DNA of 16,648 nucleotides, taken from JBFMCT01 sp046565765 (lineage in GTDB: Bacteria > Actinomycetota > Acidimicrobiia > Acidimicrobiales > AC-14). Of this stretch, positions 12,402-16,648 are shown piece by piece (the stretch's first letter is position 1; each line of letters starts with the position of its first letter). The stretch is taken from positions 1 to 16,648 of the forward strand of contig JBKHXX010000095.1 of the NCBI GenBank assembly GCA_046565765.1, written 5' to 3'. The position numbers and the translations under genes were made by a program. A model generated the notes under the pieces. That model made no database searches. It was not told the DNA's origin and was given only the letters and a program-made list of their open reading frames with translations.

Positions 12402-13796
12402 CTATGACGGTCGCGGCGGTCGTCTCAGCCCTTCGACCGCCCCCGCCAGGCCCGTGCGCAGCAGCGCCTCCCGCAGGGTGGCGACGCGCGACGCGGTGAT
12501 GCCGGCGGGTGGATCGGGCGCCGACGGCGGCACCAGCGCCTCGCTGAACCCCAGCCGAGCCGCCTCGGCCAGCCGGTGGGCCAGGTGGGGCACCTGGCGC
12601 AACTCGCCGCCCAGGCCGATCTCGGCGCACGCCACCAGGTGCGGGGCCAGGGCGGACCCGGCCGCCGCCGAAGCGAGGGCCAGGGCGAGGGGCAGGTCGG
12701 CCCCCGGGTCGGTCACCCGGGCCCCGCCCACCGCCATGACGTAGAGGTCGTCGCGACCGAGCCGCACGCCGGCCCGCTTGTCGAGCACCGCCACCAGCAT
12801 GGCCAGGCGACCACCGTCGAGGCCCTGGGCCGACCGGCGGGGGGCGATGCCGCTGCCCGCCGGCGGCCCCGGGGTGACCAGCGCCTGCAGCTCGACCAGC
12901 AGGGGGCGGCGGCCGTCGAGGGCGGGGACCACCACCGAGCCGGGCAGGCCGTCGCGCCGGTCGGACAGGAACAGGTGGCCCGGGTCGGCCACCGCCGCCA
13001 GACCCGCCTCGGTCATCTCGAACAGCCCCAGCTCGGTGGTGGGGCCGAAGCGGTGCTTGGGCGCCCGCAGCAGGCGCAGGGCGTGGTGCCGGTCGCCCCC
13101 GAAGGCGAGGACCGTGTCGACCAGGTGCTCCAGCACCCGGGGCCCGGCCAGGCTGCCGTCCTTGGTCACGTGGCCCACCAGCACGGTGGTGACGTTGCGA
13201 TCCTTGGCCAGGCGGACCAGGCGGGAGGCGGCGGCCCGCACCTGGGCCACCGATCCGGGCGGACCGGCGGTGCCCGGGTCGGCCACCGCCTGGATCGAGT
13301 CGACCACCAGCAGCTCGGGCTCGACCCGGTCGACCTGGGCCGCTATGTCCTCCACGTCGGTGGCCGCCACCACCCACAGATGGGGGGACACCGCCCCCAG
13401 CCGCTCGGCCCGCAGGCGCACCTGCTGGGGCGACTCCTCGGCCGCCACCAGCAGGCACCGCCGCCGCTCCCGGGCCAGCACCTGGAGCAGCAGGGTCGAC
13501 TTGCCCACCCCCGGCTCGCCCCCCAGCAAGGTGACCGACCCGGGCACGAGGCCGCCGCCCAGCACCCGGTCGACCTCGTCGACGCCGGTGGGCCGGGGCG
13601 CCCAGTCGGGCCCTCCCGCCTCGGCCAGGGGGACGGCTGCGGGCCGGCCGCCGGCGGGGTGGCCGTGCGGGGCGGAGGCGACGGGCGCCTCCTCGGCGAG
13701 GGTGTTCCAGGCCCCGCACCCGGCGCACCGCCCCGCCCAGCGGGGCGCGGTGGTGCCGCAGTCGGTGCAGGCGAAGGTGGTGTGGGCGCGGGCCAT
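12402..13796 (-). CDS. radA: DNA repair protein RadA (Sms)
   Basis: A 464-residue RecA-like ATPase that processes recombination intermediates by driving branch migration. There is an N-terminal zinc finger (C10, C13, C24, C27), then Walker A GEPGVGKS (93-100), Walker B LLVVDSIQ (162-169), the RadA signature at 247-251, and a C-terminal Lon-protease-like domain (about 290-464). Oddity: the signature, nearly always KNRFG, is KHRFG here. ATG 13796 places the zinc finger at the usual position; the reading frame stays open upstream only as a shadow of the lipoprotein gene. It is followed by disA after 19 bp and preceded by the lipoprotein gene after 32 bp. Confidence 0.96.
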   Translation of the reverse strand: MARAHTTFACTDCGTTAPRWAGRCAGCGAWNTLAEEAPVASAPHGHPAGGRPAAVPLAEAGGPDWAPRPTGVDEVDRVLGGGLVPGSVTLLGGEPGVGKSTLLLQVLARERRRCLLVAAEESPQQVRLRAERLGAVSPHLWVVAATDVEDIAAQVDRVEPELLVVDSIQAVADPGTAGPPGSVAQVRAAASRLVRLAKDRNVTTVLVGHVTKDGSLAGPRVLEHLVDTVLAFGGDRHHALRLLRAPKHRFGPTTELGLFEMTEAGLAAVADPGHLFLSDRRDGLPGSVVVPALDGRRPLLVELQALVTPGPPAGSGIAPRRSAQGLDGGRLAMLVAVLDKRAGVRLGRDDLYVMAVGGARVTDPGADLPLALALASAAAGSALAPHLVACAEIGLGGELRQVPHLAHRLAEAARLGFSEALVPPSAPDPPAGITASRVATLREALLRTGLAGAVEGLRRPPRPS

Positions 13797-13828
13797 GGCC
13801 CTGCACGTTACGGATGGGGTACGACAAG

Positions 13829-14509
13829 CTACGGCCGGCGGCGGAGCAGCACGAGGGCGGCCAAGGTGAAGACCACGGCCGCGGCCGCGCCGCCCAGCAG
13901 CCGCACGTTGACCACGTCGGACCTGGCCTCCAGCCGCAGCTCCTCGCCCAGCTCCGGCTCCCATACCCGGGGTTCTTCGCCGGGTAGGCGCGCTTCGACC
14001 CGCACCCGCACGTCGTGGCCGGCCAGGGCGGCCGCGTCGAGGGCGGGGGCGGCGTCGCCCAGGGCCGCTTGCAGTCCTTCGTCGGACAGGCCGCCCAGCC
14101 CGGCGGTGAGATCGACGACCCCGGTGAGCTCGGTGGTGGTGCGGAGGAGGGAGCGGCGCCGTTCGAGGCGGAACTGGCGGAACGGCCCGCCCGGGCCGCT
14201 CAGCTCGGCCGTCACCCTGCCGGCCTGGTCGGCGTCGGCGAACGGCTTGGACAACCGCACCCAGGTGAGCCCGTCGGGCTCCTTGCCGGGCGGCGCCACC
14301 GACCAGCCCGCCTCCCGCAGGTCGTCCAGGCGGAGCTCGGCGGCGGGGTCGCCCAGCTGCCGCAACGCCTCGTCGTCCAGCCCCACCGCGGCCCGCACCA
14401 CCCCGCTTCCGTCCCGCTCCGCCTCGATGCCGGCGCTGAGCACCACCTGGCACCCGCCGGTGGCCACGGCGAGCAGCAGCAGCAGGGCGGACCGGAGGGC
14501 GGCGGCGAT
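13829..14509 (-). CDS. LppM/DUF3153-like secreted lipoprotein with C-terminal membrane anchor (start non-canonical)
   Basis: A 226-residue envelope protein if translation starts at ATC 14509. A signal peptide follows: a short n-region with Arg6, the hydrophobic run ALLLLLAVA (8-16), then TGGC with Cys20 as a weak lipobox. An extracytoplasmic domain (21-195) resembles LppM/DUF3153 proteins in pattern (a DGSG turn early, then SVAPPGKEPDGLTWVRLSKPF). A C-terminal helix GGAAAAVVFTLAALVLL is followed by RRRP. Oddity: no ATG, GTG or TTG lies between the in-frame upstream stop and GTG 14467, and starting at 14467 would lose most of the signal peptide. A TAGATT box (14518-14523) lies 8 nt before the ATC. 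Function is unknown; in mycobacteria LppM affects phagosome behaviour. Confidence 0.72.
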   Translation of the reverse strand: MAAALRSALLLLLAVATGGCQVVLSAGIEAERDGSGVVRAAVGLDDEALRQLGDPAAELRLDDLREAGWSVAPPGKEPDGLTWVRLSKPFADADQAGRVTAELSGPGGPFRQFRLERRRSLLRTTTELTGVVDLTAGLGGLSDEGLQAALGDAAPALDAAALAGHDVRVRVEARLPGEEPRVWEPELGEELRLEARSDVVNVRLLGGAAAAVVFTLAALVLLRRRP

Positions 14510-14517
14510 GGCGGGGG

Positions 14518-14523
14518 AATCTA
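14518..14523 (-). promoter_or_regulatory. Possible -10 box of the lipoprotein gene
   Basis: TAGATT on the minus strand fits TANNNT and lies 8 nt upstream of the ATC proposed as start. No clear -35 is present. Confidence 0.35.
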
Positions 14524-14621
14524 GGCCAGCGTGCTACCGACCGCCGGTCCCGGTGGCCACCGCAGGGGGCCGTCCCGTCGGGTCACGATTGGTCAACAGC
14601 GTCGGTGGGAATCGAGATGGC

Positions 14622-14768
14622 ATGGGCCTCCTCGAGATCATCCTCATCGTGCTGCTCATCGCCGTGCTCCTGGGCGGGTTCGGGTACGGCGGCGGCGCCT
14701 ACCGAACGCCCGGCATCGGGCTGGGCGGCATCCTTCTGATCATCCTGCTCATCCTGTTGCTCACCTGA
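14622..14768 (+). CDS. Small hydrophobic membrane protein (DUF3309-like)
   Basis: A 48-residue protein starting MGLLEIILIVLLIAVLLGGF, then a Gly/Tyr-rich turn (about 20-36), then a second hydrophobic run GILLIILLILLLT. The two-helix plus glycine-turn design matches DUF3309-type small membrane proteins, whose function is unknown. ATG 14622 is the only start in this frame that leaves the hydrophobic helix intact; a GTGGGA stretch at 14605-14610 is a weak ribosome site. It is divergent from the lipoprotein gene and convergent with clpC, from which it is separated by a strong hairpin. Confidence 0.75.
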   Translation: MGLLEIILIVLLIAVLLGGFGYGGGAYRTPGIGLGGILLIILLILLLT

Positions 14769-14795
14769 GCAACGACCAGGCGTCCGGGCGCGCCA

Positions 14796-14820
14796 CCGGC
14801 CGGCGGATGTCGCCGGCCGG
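14796..14820. terminator. Bidirectional terminator-like hairpin between the DUF3309-like gene and clpC
   Basis: CCGGCCGGCG (14796-14805) pairs perfectly with CGCCGGCCGG (14811-14820), a 10-bp all-GC stem with a 5-nt loop, midway between the two convergent stop codons. There is no T-run, as is common in high-GC actinobacteria. Confidence 0.65.
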
Positions 14821-14843
14821 GGTGACTTCCGTCTGGAGCGGAG

Positions 14844-16648
14844 CTACTCGGCGGGACCGGTCTCGGCCAGCTCGACGGGCGGGGGCTCGATGCCCTCGAT
14901 CGACCGGAAGACGATCTCGTCCCCCTCGGCGTCGACGATGACCGTCTCGCCCGCCCGGAACTCCTTCCAGAGGATGCGCTCCGACATCGGGTCCTCGACC
15001 ATGCGCTGGATGGCACGGCGCAGCGGCCGGGCGCCCAGCGTGGGGTCGTAGCCCTTCTTGGCCAGCAGGATCTTGGCCGCGTCGGTGAGCTCCAGGTGCA
15101 GGCCCTGGCCCTCCAGCTGCCCGCGCACCCGCTTGATCATGAGGTCGACGATGCGGGTGACCTCCTCGGGCGTCAGCTCGTGGAAGACGATCACCTCGTC
15201 GATCCGGTTCAAGAACTCGGGCCGGAAGTGCTGCTTGAGCGCCTCGTTGACCTTGTCCTTCATCTTCTCGTAGGTGAGCGCCTCCGACGTCTTCTGGAAG
15301 CCGATGGCCGCCTTGCGGAGGTCGGCGGTGCCCAGGTTGGACGTCATGATCAGCACGGTGTTCTTGAAGTCGACGGTGCGGCCCTGGGCGTCGGTCAGGC
15401 GCCCGTCCTCCAGGATCTGGAGCAGGGCGTTGAAGACGTCGGGGTGGGCCTTCTCGATCTCGTCGAACAGCACCACCGAGAACGGCTTGCGCCGCACGGC
15501 CTCGGTGAGCTGGCCGCCCTCCTCGTAGCCGACGTAGCCCGGGGGCGAGCCGACGAGGCGGGAGACCGTGTGCTTCTCCATGTACTCGGACATGTCGAGC
15601 TGGATGAGGTGGCTCTCGTCGCCGAACAGGAACTCGGCCAGCGTCTTGGCCAGCTCGGTCTTGCCCACGCCCGAGGGGCCCAGGAAGATGAACGAGCCGC
15701 TGGGGCGCTTGGGGTCCTTCAGGCCGGCCCGGGTGCGGCGGATGGCCTGGGACACCGAGTGGATGGCCGACTCCTGGGCGATGACCCGCTTGTGGAGCTC
15801 GTCCTCCATGCGCAGGAGCTTGGCCGTCTCCTCCTCGGTGAGCTTGTAGACGGGGATGCCCGTCCACAGGGCGAGGACCTCGGCGATGGCCTCCTCGTCG
15901 ACCTCGTCGAACAGGTCGACGCCGGCCGTCTTCCACTCCTGCTCCTTGACCGACTTCTTGTCGAGGAGCTCGCGCTCCTTGTCGCGGAGCTTGGCCGCCT
16001 GCTCGAACTTCTGGTTCTCGATCGCGTTCTCCTTCTCACGGCGAACGCGCGTGATCTCGTCCTCGAGCTCCTTGTAGTCGGCCGGCGTCTTCATCCGCTG
16101 CATGACCTTGCGGCTGCCCGCCTCGTCGATGAGGTCGATGGCCTTGTCGGGCAGGTGGCGGTCGGAGATGTAGCGGTCGGACAGGTTGGCGGCGGCCACG
16201 ATGGCCTGGTCGGTGATCGTGACCCGGTGGTGGGCCTCGTAGCGGTCGCGGATGCCCTTGAGGATCTCGATGGTGTGGGAGATCGTCGGCTCGTCGACCT
16301 TGATGGGCTGGAACCGGCGCTCGAGGGCGGCGTCCTTCTCGAGGTGCTTGCGGTACTCGTCGAGGGTGGTGGCGCCGATGGTCTGCAGCTCGCCCCGGGC
16401 CAGCATGGGCTTGAGGATGGAGGCGGCGTCGATGGCGCCCTCGGCCGCACCCGCACCCACCAGGGTGTGGAGCTCGTCGATGAACAGGATGATGTCGCCC
16501 CGGGTGCGGATCTCCTTGAGCACCTTCTTCAGGCGCTCCTCGAAGTCGCCGCGGTAGCGGGAGCCGGCGACCAGGGCCCCGAGGTCGAGGGTGTAGAGCT
16601 GCTTGCCCTTGAGGGTCTCGGGCACGTCGGCGCTGGTGATCTTCTGGG
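14844..16648 (-). CDS. clpC: ATP-dependent Clp protease ATPase subunit ClpC, N-terminus missing at window edge
   Basis: The C-terminal 600 residues of a Hsp100 AAA+ unfoldase (about 830-850 in full) that feeds proteins to ClpP. The N domain and the D1 Walker A lie outside the window; the first visible codons are QKITSADVPETLKGKQ. D1 has Walker B IILFIDE (52-58) and the LERRF arginine region (108-112). A UVR-type coiled-coil middle region (about 190-235) marks ClpC rather than ClpB or ClpA. D2 has Walker A GPSGVGKT (323-330) and Walker B VVLFDE (391-396), then GARPLRRAIQR near the C-terminus. It is the first gene of a clpC-radA-disA-like order, though here separated from radA by two small genes. 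Confidence 0.97.
   Translation of the reverse strand, partial: QKITSADVPETLKGKQLYTLDLGALVAGSRYRGDFEERLKKVLKEIRTRGDIILFIDELHTLVGAGAAEGAIDAASILKPMLARGELQTIGATTLDEYRKHLEKDAALERRFQPIKVDEPTISHTIEILKGIRDRYEAHHRVTITDQAIVAAANLSDRYISDRHLPDKAIDLIDEAGSRKVMQRMKTPADYKELEDEITRVRREKENAIENQKFEQAAKLRDKERELLDKKSVKEQEWKTAGVDLFDEVDEEAIAEVLALWTGIPVYKLTEEETAKLLRMEDELHKRVIAQESAIHSVSQAIRRTRAGLKDPKRPSGSFIFLGPSGVGKTELAKTLAEFLFGDESHLIQLDMSEYMEKHTVSRLVGSPPGYVGYEEGGQLTEAVRRKPFSVVLFDEIEKAHPDVFNALLQILEDGRLTDAQGRTVDFKNTVLIMTSNLGTADLRKAAIGFQKTSEALTYEKMKDKVNEALKQHFRPEFLNRIDEVIVFHELTPEEVTRIVDLMIKRVRGQLEGQGLHLELTDAAKILLAKKGYDPTLGARPLRRAIQRMVEDPMSERILWKEFRAGETVIVDAEGDEIVFRSIEGIEPPPVELAETGPAE

Noticed and set aside
12576..14621. 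Long plus-strand open frame ending in the small membrane protein
   Set aside because: Only the last 48 codons look protein-like; the upstream part mirrors radA and the lipoprotein gene.

Overview
The window is a GC-rich (roughly 70% by eye), gene-dense stretch of an actinobacterial chromosome. CarD, the DUF3263/LytR_C-domain pair, a CysO-type sulfur carrier beside threonine synthase, a lone CIRCE-controlled groEL and TANNNT-type -10 boxes close to start codons all point to Actinomycetota. A SigH of Bacillus type and the overall layout suggest a deep lineage such as Acidimicrobiia, but that placement is inference. Both ends cut through genes (groEL on the left, clpC on the right), so this is probably a complete contig from a draft or metagenome assembly. 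I see no mobile element, CRISPR array, rRNA or phage gene. No gene-free stretch exceeds about 185 bp.

Left block (1-3874, all minus strand): thrC promoter, thrC, a 19-bp hairpin, cysO, a ferredoxin/flavodoxin-NADP-type reductase, then a CIRCE operator and groEL. Threonine synthase, the sulfur carrier and the reductase form one tight operon. groEL has its own promoter and HrcA operator. Its last 120 bases restart an earlier part of the same protein, which is probably an assembly chimera.

Trehalose block (3886-7740): on the plus strand, a HAD sugar-phosphate-phosphatase-like gene and otsA. On the minus strand, DUF3263, a LytR_C membrane protein and otsB, with otsB ending tail-to-tail against otsA. 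OtsA makes trehalose 6-phosphate and OtsB dephosphorylates it. A plus-strand tRNA-Thr(UGU) lies just beyond.

Right block (7886-16648, minus strand except one tiny gene): clpC, LppM/DUF3153-like lipoprotein, radA, disA, carD, ispD, ispF, rlmB, sigH in transcription order. This follows the Bacillus subtilis order clpC-radA-disA-yacL-ispD-ispF-(gltX-cysE-cysS-mrnC)-rlmB-yacP-sigH, with carD in the yacL position and the tRNA-charging/cysteine genes absent. It joins protein quality control, DNA repair and c-di-AMP signalling, transcription initiation control, isoprenoid precursor synthesis, 23S rRNA methylation and an alternative sigma factor. A 48-residue membrane protein (DUF3309-like) sits on the plus strand between clpC and the lipoprotein gene.

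The observations most worth a second look are: two genes (otsA and the lipoprotein) whose conserved N-termini have no ATG/GTG/TTG but an ATC where a leaderless start would fall; the thrC-cysO hairpin and the functional link it may mark; the groEL internal jump; and a Bacillus-type SigH in a high-GC actinobacterium.
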